Assembly (NCBI RefSeq): GCF_000565285.1
Contig: NZ_APVL01000001.1
Location: forward strand, 248,001-312,000
DNA: 64,000 bases
Reading direction: 5' to 3'
DNA from: Cytobacillus firmus DS1
Lineage (GTDB): Bacteria > Bacillota > Bacilli > Bacillales > Cytobacillaceae
Part shown: positions 16,489 through 25,557 of the stretch, one piece after another
Numbering within the stretch: the first letter of the stretch is position 1
How the letters are laid out: each line of letters starts with the position of its first letter
Notes under the pieces: generated by a model
Told to the model about the DNA's origin: nothing
Seen by the model: only the letters and a program-made list of their open reading frames with translations
Database searches by the model: none
Program-made: the position numbers and the translations under genes

Positions 16489-17541
16489 TTAATTTATTTT
16501 CTTTTTATCTTTACTTAAGATTGTCAGCTCATATGGATCATTTCGAATATCTTCTGCTTTTTCATGTGTTTGTAAGAAGCTCTTGATTTCCTCTTCAATA
16601 CGTTCTGCCAGCACCTTTGCATCCGGGTCATCTGCTTTCACAGATGTTTTCACCTTTATTTGCAGCGGGAGAGGATGGAAAGAGTATGAAAACCCTTTTA
16701 CCTTGAATTCTTTGTTTTCCATTAAGCCGCTTGCGATGACGTGAATGACTCCGGCTTCATCCCATCGCTGTTCCTGTTCTCTGGCTTCCATATCAATCTG
16801 TCTAATGTCATATTTGAACCCCTTTCCATATTCACTTGAAATGGAATTCAATAAACTATTAAGCTCGTCAGTCCTTTTTTCAGTCTTCGGAATAGCTACA
16901 AAAATGTATTTCTCAATTTCATTTATCCTTGCCTGAACTGGGAAGGCCATCGTGTAATTATTCGCTTCAAGCGCTTTAATGATTTTTTGTTCCAGCTCCA
17001 GGCTGTCAGCTTGCTGCTTTTTCATTTCAGGGGTTTCTTCTGGTATCGTGTAATTATGTTTGTCTCTTTTTATTCTGATATCATACGCACCAAAGTTATG
17101 ATCTTTTAATGAGTGGCTGAAGGTTTTTTTTACATCTCCTTTAATGCTGTTTACTTCCTCCTTTGTTCCTCCAAGCCAGACGGTTAACTCTTTATCAGGG
17201 ATGGAGGCATCCATTCTTCTTAAGTCATAGCGATGCTTATTAGCAGTATCACTAATGACATCATATAAAGCATATTTGTATTCTTCCTGTTTTATAAATA
17301 CGCTGAAGTAAGGAATCTTGGCGGCAACCTTTGCCATTCCGGGAGAAAAATAAGCTGTCCCGATAAAAAGAATGAACAAAGCTGCTGCAGCTGTACCTGC
17401 GTAAGCCCATTTCTTTTTCCTGCTTATGCTTTCTTTCTTTTGAAAAGAATATGAGTTAGGTTTTACAGCTTTTAATACCATTTCTTTCTGTCTATCCTCG
17501 AATTGAATTTGATTATCAGGGTATTTAAAATGATTGGTCAT
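16489..17541 (-). CDS. Putative membrane-bound anti-sigma factor (DUF4030/DUF4179-like)
   Basis: 350 residues: a cytoplasmic N-terminus of ~45 residues, one membrane segment (YAGTAAAALFILFIGTAYF, ~47-66) and a large extracytoplasmic domain with repeated KAL/EEIKSFL-like alpha-beta units. The start codon overlaps the stop of the ECF sigma gene as ATGA, so the two are translationally coupled. This layout is typical of sigma/anti-sigma pairs in which the inner segment sequesters the sigma factor until an envelope signal arrives. No zinc-binding ZAS motif is present, so it is not a classical HCCC anti-sigma. Its identity as an anti-sigma factor rests mainly on context. Confidence 0.72.
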   Translation of the reverse strand: MTNHFKYPDNQIQFEDRQKEMVLKAVKPNSYSFQKKESISRKKKWAYAGTAAAALFILFIGTAYFSPGMAKVAAKIPYFSVFIKQEEYKYALYDVISDTANKHRYDLRRMDASIPDKELTVWLGGTKEEVNSIKGDVKKTFSHSLKDHNFGAYDIRIKRDKHNYTIPEETPEMKKQQADSLELEQKIIKALEANNYTMAFPVQARINEIEKYIFVAIPKTEKRTDELNSLLNSISSEYGKGFKYDIRQIDMEAREQEQRWDEAGVIHVIASGLMENKEFKVKGFSYSFHPLPLQIKVKTSVKADDPDAKVLAERIEEEIKSFLQTHEKAEDIRNDPYELTILSKDKKKIN

Positions 17542-18107
17542 GTCTGTTCATCTCCCTTCTCTGAAAGAACGTCCTTTAAGGAATTTCTTGCCCGGTGAAG
17601 CCGCGTTTTGACTGTATTCATATTTATGCTCAGGAGGTCGGAAATTTCGGCAAGCGTCAGTTCTTCATAATAGTGAAGGATAATGACTTCACGCATTTTC
17701 AAAGGGAGCCTAAGAACTCTGCTATACAGATACTCATTATTTTCTATATGAAGCAGCTCAGTTTCAACAGAATCCATTCGATCTGCCAGCAGGGATCCAA
17801 TCCACTCTTTATAAAATAAATTTTTATAAGACCAGCTTTTTAATAAATCCTTGCATTTGTTGACAGTGATCCTGTAAAGCCAGGTTTTATAGGCAGCTTT
17901 CTTCTGAAAACCTTCAAGGTTCTGATAGCAGCTGATAAAAACTTCCTGAGATACGTCTTCAGCCAGCTGCTTTTGTTTTAAATAGGAGAAAGCAACCCTG
18001 ATAACCATGTCCCCATATTTATCCATTAGCCAAATAAGCTTCTCTTCTTTGGACTCTGTATCGGATTGAAGGGGCGGCCCTTGATTGTCTGTTATTTTTA
18101 CCAGCAT
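17538..18107 (-). CDS. ECF-type RNA polymerase sigma factor
   Basis: About 189 residues. Region 2 (MDKYGDMVIRVAFSYLKQ, AEDVSQEVFI, YKTWLYRITVNKCKD) contacts core polymerase and the -10 element. Region 4 (LPLKMREVIILHYYEELTLA and NMNTVKTRLHRARNSLK) recognises the -35. The start at 18107 has AAGGAG 7 nt upstream; the longer frame to 18164 would run through the promoter. A promoter-like GGAACC-N16-CGTC lies just upstream, suggesting autoregulation. It forms an operon with the downstream putative anti-sigma gene. Confidence 0.88.
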   Translation of the reverse strand: MLVKITDNQGPPLQSDTESKEEKLIWLMDKYGDMVIRVAFSYLKQKQLAEDVSQEVFISCYQNLEGFQKKAAYKTWLYRITVNKCKDLLKSWSYKNLFYKEWIGSLLADRMDSVETELLHIENNEYLYSRVLRLPLKMREVIILHYYEELTLAEISDLLSINMNTVKTRLHRARNSLKDVLSEKGDEQT

Positions 18108-18136
18108 GTTTATGCTCCTTTCGTTGGTAACACTTA

Positions 18137-18162
18137 GACGAGGGGGACTGGCTGGAGGTTCC
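18137..18162 (-). promoter_or_regulatory. ECF-type autoregulatory promoter
   Basis: On the minus strand GGAACC (18162-18157) is separated by exactly 16 nt from CGTC (18140-18137), the common ECF pattern. Transcription would start ~20 nt before the sigma-factor ATG. Confidence 0.6.
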
Positions 18163-18183
18163 ATAAAAATTGTAAAAAAGAAA

Positions 18184-18207
18184 AACAGCAGTGTTGACCC
18201 TGCTGTT
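18184..18207 (-). terminator. Terminator of the histidine kinase gene
   Basis: AACAGCAG and CTGCTGTT flank 8 nt, with a T run on the minus strand just after the kinase stop codon. Confidence 0.75.
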
Positions 18208-18212
18208 TTTTG

Positions 18213-19472
18213 TTAATCCTTATGTAGTTCCGACTTATAATTTGGAAAAGTAAAGCTGAAAACAGTTCCTTTATCGACTTCGCTTTTGACCCGGACATTG
18301 CCATCCATGGCTCTTACAATACTGAATACGACCATCATTCCAAGGCCGGTCCCTTTGGAGCCTTTAGTAGAATAATAGGGTTCTCCCAGGCGCTGAAGCT
18401 GTTCGGGAGTCATGCCTACGCCGGTGTCTTTTATTTCGATGGTGATCTGGCTGCTGCTGTAGTGCGTTTCTATGTATAATTGCCCGCCGCGCGGCATAGC
18501 CTCGATTGAATTTTTAATTACATTCAAGAAGCATTGGTGGAATTTTTGCCGGTCCCCCTTAATAGATCCGAGGAGGGCAAAGTGAGCATTGATCTCGACG
18601 GAATTTTGGTTGGCTGTCGGTTTTAATATATTCATTACCTGCATGAGTTCTTTTTTTACATTGATTTCCTCGATTTTATCCAAGGATGGCTTGGAAAAAG
18701 TTAAATAGTTCTGGATGACCTGCTCCGCTGATTCCAGCTCAGCCTTAACAATGCTCAAATACTCCACCCTTTTTCGCGGAGGGAGCCGCTGCTCCTGCAA
18801 AAGCTGTACAAATCCAATAGCGGCTGTCAGGGGATTGCGGATTTCATGGGAGATGGCTGCACCCATTTGCTCGACGGCTTCAAGTTTTTCGGTCCGGACT
18901 AGATTCTCACGCATATCCAAATTTCTTTTAGCGAACTCAAATACATATGTAATCATAAAGACACCCAATGGCGGAATCATTAAATAGGCAAACCAGGCAT
19001 CGAACCGGTTTTGTGGCGGTGCGCTTATTTCCATTATCATGACCGTCAGTACACTTAAAATCAGAGTAATGATTACCGAAAAGCGAATTCTTTTTCGGGG
19101 CACCTGCTTCCAAAACCAGGGATAGAGCTTCCAAAGAATAATCCCCATGGGCAAATATAAAAGAATATTAGAATAAAACCCAGGCTCTATTCCATAAAAG
19201 CTTCTCATCAAAATCACAGTCCCGGCTAATGTGAGGCCAATTCCCGCATATAAACCGCCGATGATGACAGGTATCAAACGTAAATCAAAAAAATAATGGG
19301 CGCTTGTCTGAAAGGAAAACTGAAAGCATATCCAGATCATAAACAAAAGCCATACAAAAGAGCAGCCTTTAGAGAACCGGAATTTAGAGCTTTTTTCCGC
19401 CCATACAAGCACAATGAACAAGATAACGATCAAGAGCGATAGATTAAAGAAAAAATGCTTTGTAATTTCCAC
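18213..19472 (-). CDS. Sporulation-type sensor histidine kinase (KinB-like, orphan)
   Basis: 419 residues. The N-terminal ~190 residues hold five to six membrane segments with the 5TM-LYT-like pattern FDLRLIPVIIGGLYAGI. The dimerisation domain carries the phospho-acceptor in AISHEIRNPLTAAIGFVQLL. The ATPase domain has N-box NVIKNSIEAM, DTGVGM and GSKGTGLGMMVV. There is no response regulator nearby, as for KinA-KinE, which feed the Spo0F phosphorelay. The start is GTG 19472. A similar kinase lies at 31550. Confidence 0.82.
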   Translation of the reverse strand: MEITKHFFFNLSLLIVILFIVLVWAEKSSKFRFSKGCSFVWLLFMIWICFQFSFQTSAHYFFDLRLIPVIIGGLYAGIGLTLAGTVILMRSFYGIEPGFYSNILLYLPMGIILWKLYPWFWKQVPRKRIRFSVIITLILSVLTVMIMEISAPPQNRFDAWFAYLMIPPLGVFMITYVFEFAKRNLDMRENLVRTEKLEAVEQMGAAISHEIRNPLTAAIGFVQLLQEQRLPPRKRVEYLSIVKAELESAEQVIQNYLTFSKPSLDKIEEINVKKELMQVMNILKPTANQNSVEINAHFALLGSIKGDRQKFHQCFLNVIKNSIEAMPRGGQLYIETHYSSSQITIEIKDTGVGMTPEQLQRLGEPYYSTKGSKGTGLGMMVVFSIVRAMDGNVRVKSEVDKGTVFSFTFPNYKSELHKD

Positions 19473-19653
19473 CGTTTCACCTGCCTCTTATGTGAGGGTT
19501 ATATGAAAATTCTATATTGTTTTACTATTATTGACAATACTCATTTGCTTTTTTTATATAATATTGTCAGAAAAAACAAAATTCTAAAGGTTTTCCTGTT
19601 CTAATGGGCAATTCAATCAGCATCATGTCTTCTTTGGCTTTTTACTTGAAAAG

Positions 19654-19791
19654 ATGCCTGTCTGGATCCTGCTTGCTGCATGCGCAGGCAGTATTCTGGT
19701 GCTAATCCTGTATCATCTGCAAAAAAGGACCTTTATCCAGCTGCTGAGAGACACAGATCAGCCTAAAACAGAGATTAGCCCACATGCCTGA
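19654..19791 (+). pseudogene. Remnant of a small LapA-like membrane protein
   Basis: A 45-codon frame encodes one membrane segment (MPVWILLAACAGSILVLILY) followed by a basic HLQKRTF tail. In the same frame, coding-like sequence continues upstream of the ATG (HHVFFGFLLEK) to a stop near 19590, with no proper start or ribosome binding site. The pattern resembles the C-terminal half of LapA/DUF1049 proteins. A good terminator follows directly, which supports a former gene whose 5' half is lost. The family assignment is tentative. Confidence 0.35.
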
Positions 19792-19792
19792 G

Positions 19793-19826
19793 AGGAAAGC
19801 AGTTTTTCGCTGCTTTCTTTTATTTT
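19793..19826 (+). terminator. Terminator after the small-protein remnant
   Basis: GAAAGCAG and CTGCTTTC flank 7 nt and are followed by TTTTATTTT. Confidence 0.75.
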
Positions 19827-19829
19827 GCC

Positions 19830-19854
19830 GTTTACAGCCTGTATTCTGGGGTAT
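19830..19854 (+). promoter_or_regulatory. SigB-type promoter of katE
   Basis: GTTTAC and GGGTAT are separated by 13 nt, matching the SigB consensus GTTTAA-N12-15-GGGWAT. It is 73 bp before the katE start. B. subtilis katE is a known SigB-dependent general-stress gene. Confidence 0.65.
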
Positions 19855-19926
19855 TCCAACATATAGATACATAGTTTACATCGTAGCCAAGAAGCAATTG
19901 CTTCTTTATATAAGGAGGATGACCAT

Positions 19927-22014
19927 TTGAAACAAGATCCGCAAAACAAAGGCGTAAATGAGCACAGTAAGGACAGGCAGCTTGATGAGTTCCGCATGGA
20001 TAACACAGGCAAGAAGCTGACGACCAATCAGGGAGTCAAGGTTTCAGAGGATGAGCATTCGTTAAAAGCCGGTTCCCGAGGCCCGACTTTGATGGAGGAC
20101 TTTCACTTCAGGGAAAAAATGACGCACTTTGACCATGAGCGCATTCCTGAAAGGGTTGTCCATGCCCGCGGTTTTGGTGCACATGGCTACTTCCAGGTGT
20201 ATGAATCCATGGCAGACTATACCAAGGCAAAGTTTCTGCAGGATCCATCCGTCAAAACACCGGTCTTTGTCCGTTTCTCGACTGTTGCCGGTTCCCGAGG
20301 CTCAGCAGACTCTGTACGTGATGCCCGCGGCTTCGCGACAAAGTTTTATACCGAAGAGGGCAATTACGACTTAGTCGGCAATAATATTCCGGTATTCTTC
20401 ATCCAGGATGCCATCAAATTCCCTGATCTCGTTCATTCATTCAAGCCGGAGCCGCATAACGAAATGCCGCAGGCCTCAACTGCCCATGACACATTCTGGG
20501 ATTTTGCCGCCAACAATACTGAAACAGCCCATATGATTATGTGGACAATGTCAGACCGTGCCATTCCGCGCAGCTTCCGCATGATGGAGGGCTTTGGGGT
20601 TCATACGTTCCGATTTGTGAATGAGCAGGGCAAGGCGCGTTTTGTAAAATTCCACTGGAAGCCTGTTCTCGGAACGCATTCACTTGTTTTTGATGAAGCC
20701 CAAAAACTTGCCGGAAAGGATCCGGATTTCCACCGCCGCGATCTTTGGGAAGCCATCGAAATGGGGGATTACCCTGAATTTGAGCTTGGTGTTCAGATGA
20801 TTGATGAAGAAGATGAATTCTCCTTTGATTTTGATATTCTGGATGCGACAAAGCTGTGGCCTGAGGAAATGGTCCCGGTTAAGATCATTGGAAAAATGAC
20901 GCTGAACCGAAATCAGGATAATGTATTTGCAGAAACGGAGCAGGCTGCCTTCCATCCGGGCCATGTCGTACCCGGCATTGATTTTTCTAACGACCCGCTG
21001 CTGCAGGGACGATTATTTTCTTATACAGACACCCAGCTGATCCGCCTGGGAGGGCCGAACTTCCATGAGATCCCAATCAACCGTCCTGTTTGTCCGTTCC
21101 ATAATAATCAGTATGACGGCTACCATCGCATGACGATTAATAAAGGGCCGGTTGCTTATCATAAAAACTCTATGCAGAATAATGATCCAAGTCCTGCCAC
21201 AGCGGAAGAGGGCGGCTATGTTCATTATCAGGAAAAAGTAGAAGGACGCAAAGTTCGCCAGCGCAGCGACAGCTTCAAGGACCATTACAGCCAGGCGAAA
21301 ATGTTCTGGAACAGCATGTCTGAAGTGGAAAAACAGCATATGATCGAGGCGTTCCGCTTTGAAGTCGGAAAAGTTAAGAACAAAGATGTGAAGCAGCAGG
21401 TTGTCGACATGTTCAGTAATGTGGATCATTTCCTTGCAGAGCAAATTGCCCTCGGAGTTGGCGCAATCGTGCCGGATGCTGCGAATGAATCCAAAGTGAC
21501 GCTCTCTTCACCAGCATTAAGCCAAATGAACACAGTCAAATCACCTAAGACCCGAAAAGTCGCCATCCTTGCTGATAATGGCTTCAGCTATACTGAAGTC
21601 AATAGCGTAATGGAAGCTTTGAAAAGTGCTGGGATTATGCCTGAAATTGTCAGCAAAAACCTGGGTATGATCAAAGGAGACGGCGGAAAACTTGAAGTTA
21701 TGAAAACATTCCTGACTTCACACTCCGTTATGTATGATGCCATTTATGTGGCAGGAGGAAAAGAAAGTGCCAAAGCTCTGAAAATGATGCCGCAGGCAAA
21801 GGAATTCGTCAGCGAAGCTTACAAGCATTTTAAAACCATTGCGTTTGGCGGTGAAGGAGCCGAACTGCTGCCTGCAGAAGCTTTAAACCTGCTGGGGCAA
21901 TCCCAAACTCTTTCCGATATGGGAATCGTCGAAATCAAAAGCGGCGATGCATCCGCAAGCGAGAATTTAATTAATAGCATTGCCATGCACCGTCATTGGG
22001 AACGTGCCATATAA
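19927..22014 (+). CDS. katE: Large-subunit catalase HPII type
   Basis: 695 residues, the length of clade-2 large catalases. The distal haem histidine is in [12 protein letters not shown], followed by [15 protein letters not shown]. The proximal tyrosine is in [18 protein letters not shown]. After the catalase core, residues ~545-690 form the DJ-1/PfpI-like flavodoxin domain found only in large-subunit enzymes. It breaks down hydrogen peroxide in the cytoplasm, and in B. subtilis KatE belongs to the SigB stress regulon. TTG 19927 has AAGGAGG 8 nt upstream. The SigB-type promoter just upstream fits this role. Confidence 0.95.
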   Translation: MKQDPQNKGVNEHSKDRQLDEFRMDNTGKKLTTNQGVKVSEDEHSLKAGSRGPTLMEDFHFREKMTHFDHERIPERVVHARGFGAHGYFQVYESMADYTKAKFLQDPSVKTPVFVRFSTVAGSRGSADSVRDARGFATKFYTEEGNYDLVGNNIPVFFIQDAIKFPDLVHSFKPEPHNEMPQASTAHDTFWDFAANNTETAHMIMWTMSDRAIPRSFRMMEGFGVHTFRFVNEQGKARFVKFHWKPVLGTHSLVFDEAQKLAGKDPDFHRRDLWEAIEMGDYPEFELGVQMIDEEDEFSFDFDILDATKLWPEEMVPVKIIGKMTLNRNQDNVFAETEQAAFHPGHVVPGIDFSNDPLLQGRLFSYTDTQLIRLGGPNFHEIPINRPVCPFHNNQYDGYHRMTINKGPVAYHKNSMQNNDPSPATAEEGGYVHYQEKVEGRKVRQRSDSFKDHYSQAKMFWNSMSEVEKQHMIEAFRFEVGKVKNKDVKQQVVDMFSNVDHFLAEQIALGVGAIVPDAANESKVTLSSPALSQMNTVKSPKTRKVAILADNGFSYTEVNSVMEALKSAGIMPEIVSKNLGMIKGDGGKLEVMKTFLTSHSVMYDAIYVAGGKESAKALKMMPQAKEFVSEAYKHFKTIAFGGEGAELLPAEALNLLGQSQTLSDMGIVEIKSGDASASENLINSIAMHRHWERAI

Positions 22015-22021
22015 AATTGAT

Positions 22022-22058
22022 GCCAGCTGCCAGCTATCGGGCGGCTGGCTTTTTTTCT
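22022..22058 (+). terminator. Terminator of katE
   Basis: A GCCAGC...GCTGGC stem is followed by TTTTTTT, starting 8 nt after the stop codon. Confidence 0.75.
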
Positions 22059-22081
22059 GATTACTTGATAGATTAAGGGCT

Positions 22082-22345
22082 GACCGTTAAAGTTCAAAAG
22101 TGACAGAAATAATGCAGAAACTGACCAATAAAAACGAAAAGAAACTGATAAATTAAAATTCTTACCGATAAATCTGATGAAGTGGCCGATAAACGGAATG
22201 TGACAGTTCGGCCGATAAATTGTTGAGTTTGGCCGTTAAATTTACAAATTCGGCCGTTAAACCTTCATTTTTGGCCGATAAAATCGGGAAATTGGCCGGT
22301 AAAGCTTTCAAGGCAGGATGCTTATTCCTTTCGGCCGGTATTTTC
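22082..22345. repeat. Array of ~21-bp iterated GGCCG(A/T)TAAA motifs
   Basis: The motif GGCCGATAAA or GGCCGTTAAA recurs with its CCG at 22186, 22212, 22233, 22254, 22275, 22296 and 22335. Weaker relatives (gaCCGttaa, gaCCaataaa, aCtGataaa, taCCGataaa) lie at 22084-22165. Most spacings are exactly 20-21 bp, about two helical turns. The intervening ~11 bp are unrelated. The reverse strand reads as leucine heptads (LTAEFVN LTAKLNN LSAELS) only because 21 bp equals 7 codons; no convincing start exists. The rest of this 500-bp gap holds no gene. Confidence 0.75.
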
Positions 22346-22512
22346 CTGATTCTTCCCCGACCCGTCAGCATCTGTATCAAAAATTCCCCAATAAGCAGGT
22401 ATTCCCCTCCTATAATAAGAATTCTTTATTATCCGCCTGCCAAAACAAAGCAAAAAATGACAGGAAGCCAAAAAGAGAAAAAGGTAGGATATATTCAAGG
22501 GAGTGATCAGTA

Positions 22513-23376
22513 ATGTCATGGATCGTCTCGCTGCAGAAGGCGATTGATTTTATAGAGGAGCACTTGCTGGAAGAGGATCTTTCTATTGGGAAAGCTGCGG
22601 AGGCTGCAAACTCCTCCGTATTTCATTTTCAGCGCACGTTCGCCATTCTCACAGATATGCGGGCTGGCGAATATATCCGGGGAAGGAGATTAACCCTCGC
22701 CGCACAGGACCTGGTTTGTACAGATCTCAAAGTGATTGATCTCGCATATAAATATGGCTATGACACTCCCGAAGCTTTTACTAAGGCTTTCCGCAGACAG
22801 CATGGCATGAGCCCGACGGAAGCCAGAAATTTTTCAGGAAAGCTGAAATCATATAACCGCCTGGTGATCCAGGTGAGTCTGAAAGGGGCAGAACCGATGC
22901 AATATGCAATTGTCGAAAAAGAAGCTTTTCATGTAGCCGGTATCAGGAAAGAGTTCAGTTTAATTAATGAAGAAAATCTGGCCGGCATCCCGAATATGTG
23001 GGGTGAAGTGAACAGTAACGGAATCTCCTATAAGCTGTTCAAGCTGAATAATGGGGATATCAAAGGTATTCTAGGCGTGTGTGTCGATAACCGCAGCCAG
23101 AAGCCTGACAGTATGGATTATTGGATTGGGGCAAGCTTCAAAGGTGACAAGCCTGAAAGCTTCGAGAGCATGGAAGTCCCGGCATCCAAATGGGCGGTGT
23201 TTGAAGTTCATGGCGCCATGCCGCATGCCATGCAAAACATATGGAAAAAAATCTTCTCGGAATGGTTTCCATCAAGCGGCTATGAACATGCTGCTGCACC
23301 TGAACTGGAAGTCTATACGGCAGGTGATGCTTCCAATTCTGATTATTATTCAGAGATCTGGATTCCGGTAAAATAA
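22513..23376 (+). CDS. AraC-family regulator with GyrI-like effector domain
   Basis: 287 residues. The N-terminal ~100 carry two helix-turn-helix motifs of the AraC family (LSIGKAAEAANSSVFHFQRTF, split by the turn, and VIDLAYKYGYDTPEAFTKAF with RRQHGMSPTEAR). The C-terminal ~150 resemble the GyrI/integron-associated effector-binding domain (YAIVEKEAFHVAGIRKEF and PASKWAVFEVHG). Such proteins sense small hydrophobic molecules and activate efflux or stress genes. GGAGTGAT precedes the ATG. The upstream gap is filled by the 21-bp repeat array, so its promoter must lie within or beside it. Confidence 0.85.
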   Translation: MSWIVSLQKAIDFIEEHLLEEDLSIGKAAEAANSSVFHFQRTFAILTDMRAGEYIRGRRLTLAAQDLVCTDLKVIDLAYKYGYDTPEAFTKAFRRQHGMSPTEARNFSGKLKSYNRLVIQVSLKGAEPMQYAIVEKEAFHVAGIRKEFSLINEENLAGIPNMWGEVNSNGISYKLFKLNNGDIKGILGVCVDNRSQKPDSMDYWIGASFKGDKPESFESMEVPASKWAVFEVHGAMPHAMQNIWKKIFSEWFPSSGYEHAAAPELEVYTAGDASNSDYYSEIWIPVK

Positions 23377-23383
23377 CAATCAA

Positions 23384-23414
23384 AAAACCTGCAGATGCCA
23401 AATCTGCAGGTTTC
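23384..23414. terminator. Bidirectional terminator
   Basis: AAACCTGCAGAT and ATCTGCAGGTTT surround a short loop between the convergent AraC-type and BCCT genes. Confidence 0.8.
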
Positions 23415-23419
23415 TGCAT

Positions 23420-24934
23420 CTACACCTTCTTCTTCGGAATCTTCCCAATCCCCAGCTCCTTCGCTTCTTTCTGCAGAGCCTTGATCAGACTGAAGGTCAT
23501 TAAAGCCATGATAACGGAAAAAGGAAGAGCTGCTGCAATCATAGTATTCTGCAGAGCTTGAAGCCCGCCGGAATAGAGCAGGACCAATGAAATGGCAGCA
23601 AGCAATATTCCCCAGACCATTTTTATCTTGTTGCCAGGATGGTGCGAGCCGTTTGTTGTCATCATACCTAAAACATATGTGCCGGAGTCGGCAGAGGTAA
23701 TAAAGAATGTACAAATGAGCAGAATAGCGATGACTGAAAGGACCGTTCCCATCGGCAAGTTGGAAAATACACCAAATAATGCTTCCTCAGTAGCCAATTC
23801 GGAAATTTTGGCAACACCGTTGTGCTCTTGCATTATTGCAGTTCCGCCAAATGCGGAAAACCATATGAAGCCTATTAGCGATGGTACAAGGAGGACACCA
23901 AAGACGAATTCCCGGATTGTTCGTCCTTTTGAAACACGGGCGATAAAAATCCCAACGAAGGGTGCCCAGGCAATCCACCAGGCCCAGTAAAAGATCGTCC
24001 ATCCATTAATCCATTCCCTGATTTCTGGATCTAACGGCGCAATTCTGAGGCTCATGCCAGGCAAATTCTGCAGATAAGACCCAAGTGTATTGGTGAACAG
24101 GTTTAAGATGAACAAAGAAGGTCCCAGGAAAAAAGTGAGCAAAAATAGAATCACTGCTAAAATCATATTGGCATTGCTCAAGATTTTAATGCCCTTACCA
24201 AGTCCGGACCATGCAGATATCATGAAAAGAACTGTAACAATAGCCACAATAATGAACTGGACTGTAATGTTAACCGGTATACCAAAAAGATAAGACAACC
24301 CTCCGTTAATCTGCACAGCGCCGAACCCAAGTGTCGTTGCCACACCAATAACAGTCGCAACCACTGAAAGAATATCAATGATCTTCCCTGCAGCTTTCTG
24401 TGTATGGTCGCCTAAAATCGGTTTTAAAGTGGCACTGATTAAACCAGGTTCCCCGTGGCGGAAAATAAAGTAAGCCAAAACAAGCGCCACAATTCCATAA
24501 ATCGCCCATGCATGGATTCCCCAATGGAAGTAAGTATACCTCATGGCATGCCTAATGGCCTGGTCTGTCCCTACTTCTCCGCCAGTTGGAGACCCAACTG
24601 CATAGTGATAAATCGGTTCTGCTGCACCCCAGAAAACCAGACCGATCCCCATTCCCGCACTAAATAGCATCGCAAACCAAGTTGGGCGGGAAAATTCGGG
24701 TTTGTCATCCGGCTTCCCAAGCTTAATTCTGCCTAATGGACTTATTAAAAAGTACAAATTAACAATAACGATAAATGATACAAGAATTAAATAATACCAG
24801 CCGAATTTATCGGTGATAAAAGCCTGTACATTTGCTGTCACACTCTCCAGCGAATCCGGGACAAAAACACCGAATAAAACAAGCAATAATAAAATGCCGA
24901 CCGATATATAGAAAACCATTAAGCTTTTCTTCAC
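23420..24934 (-). CDS. BCCT family transporter (OpuD-like glycine betaine transporter)
   Basis: About 504 residues with twelve membrane segments. BCCT hallmarks are visible: FSAGMGIGLVFWGAAEPIYH, which holds the sodium- and substrate-binding glycine stretch, and the tryptophan-rich WAWWIAWAPFVGIFIARVS segment of TM8. The basic C-terminal tail (LQKEAKELGIGKIPKKKV) matches the osmosensing tail of OpuD/BetP. It imports betaine or related compatible solutes with sodium. The GTG at 24934 is placed 7 nt after AAAGGGG; the TTG at 24940 is too close. It is convergent with the AraC-type gene. Confidence 0.88.
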   Translation of the reverse strand: MKKSLMVFYISVGILLLLVLFGVFVPDSLESVTANVQAFITDKFGWYYLILVSFIVIVNLYFLISPLGRIKLGKPDDKPEFSRPTWFAMLFSAGMGIGLVFWGAAEPIYHYAVGSPTGGEVGTDQAIRHAMRYTYFHWGIHAWAIYGIVALVLAYFIFRHGEPGLISATLKPILGDHTQKAAGKIIDILSVVATVIGVATTLGFGAVQINGGLSYLFGIPVNITVQFIIVAIVTVLFMISAWSGLGKGIKILSNANMILAVILFLLTFFLGPSLFILNLFTNTLGSYLQNLPGMSLRIAPLDPEIREWINGWTIFYWAWWIAWAPFVGIFIARVSKGRTIREFVFGVLLVPSLIGFIWFSAFGGTAIMQEHNGVAKISELATEEALFGVFSNLPMGTVLSVIAILLICTFFITSADSGTYVLGMMTTNGSHHPGNKIKMVWGILLAAISLVLLYSGGLQALQNTMIAAALPFSVIMALMTFSLIKALQKEAKELGIGKIPKKKV

Positions 24935-25074
24935 ATGCAATCCCCTTTCTTCTCATGCTGCTTCCTTTAGGATTAAATATATGGCAAGTAATTATGCGGC
25001 TGAAAAATAAATTTGCAGGAAATTCCCATATGCTGGCGAAATTCATTGGTATCTGGACAAGGAGGTAAGTGGAT

Positions 25075-25557
25075 TTGCTGACTTTATTCCGCTATAACTG
25101 GCAAGTGCGTGATGAGTGGTTTGAATGGTGCCGGCAGCTCTCAGCCGAAGAGCTGAATGCCAACCGGATTGGAGGCGTTGGAGGCATTCTTAAAACCCTT
25201 TTTCATATCGTTGATGTAGAATACAGCTGGATTTGTGTGATACAGGGCAAGGAAGTGAAAGATCCCCAGTTTTCCGACTATGATGAATTGGATAAAGTAA
25301 TGGCACTTTCTGAAGAATACCGCAGGGGATTAGAACCCTTTTTTCAGGAGGAATGGCCAGTTCCATACAATGAGTTTGCTGCACCGCCATGGATGGAGCA
25401 GCAATATAAAAAGGGAGACATCTTGAACCATGTGATTGCCCATGAAATCCATCATATTGGACAGCTGTCAGTCTGGGCAAGGGACCTGAATCTCCCTCCT
25501 GTATCAGCCAATTTGATCGGAAGGGGATTAATTGAAAATGATCAGACAACTTACTGA
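25075..25557 (+). CDS. DinB family protein
   Basis: About 160 residues of the DinB/YfiT four-helix fold, with metal ligands in LFHIVDVEYSW and AHEIHHIGQ. The function is unknown; relatives include thiol transferases and damage-inducible proteins. TTG 25075 is 9 nt from AAGGAGG, while the in-frame GTG at 25069 is only 3 nt away, so the TTG is preferred. It overlaps the following GNAT gene by 20 nt. It is not closely similar to the other DinB protein at 14647. Confidence 0.78.
   Translation: MLTLFRYNWQVRDEWFEWCRQLSAEELNANRIGGVGGILKTLFHIVDVEYSWICVIQGKEVKDPQFSDYDELDKVMALSEEYRRGLEPFFQEEWPVPYNEFAAPPWMEQQYKKGDILNHVIAHEIHHIGQLSVWARDLNLPPVSANLIGRGLIENDQTTY

Noticed and set aside
22162..22380. Minus-strand frame with leucine heptads through the 21-bp array
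   Set aside because: The heptad pattern follows from the 21-bp period; there is no convincing start or ribosome binding site, and an overlapping + frame has the same weakness.
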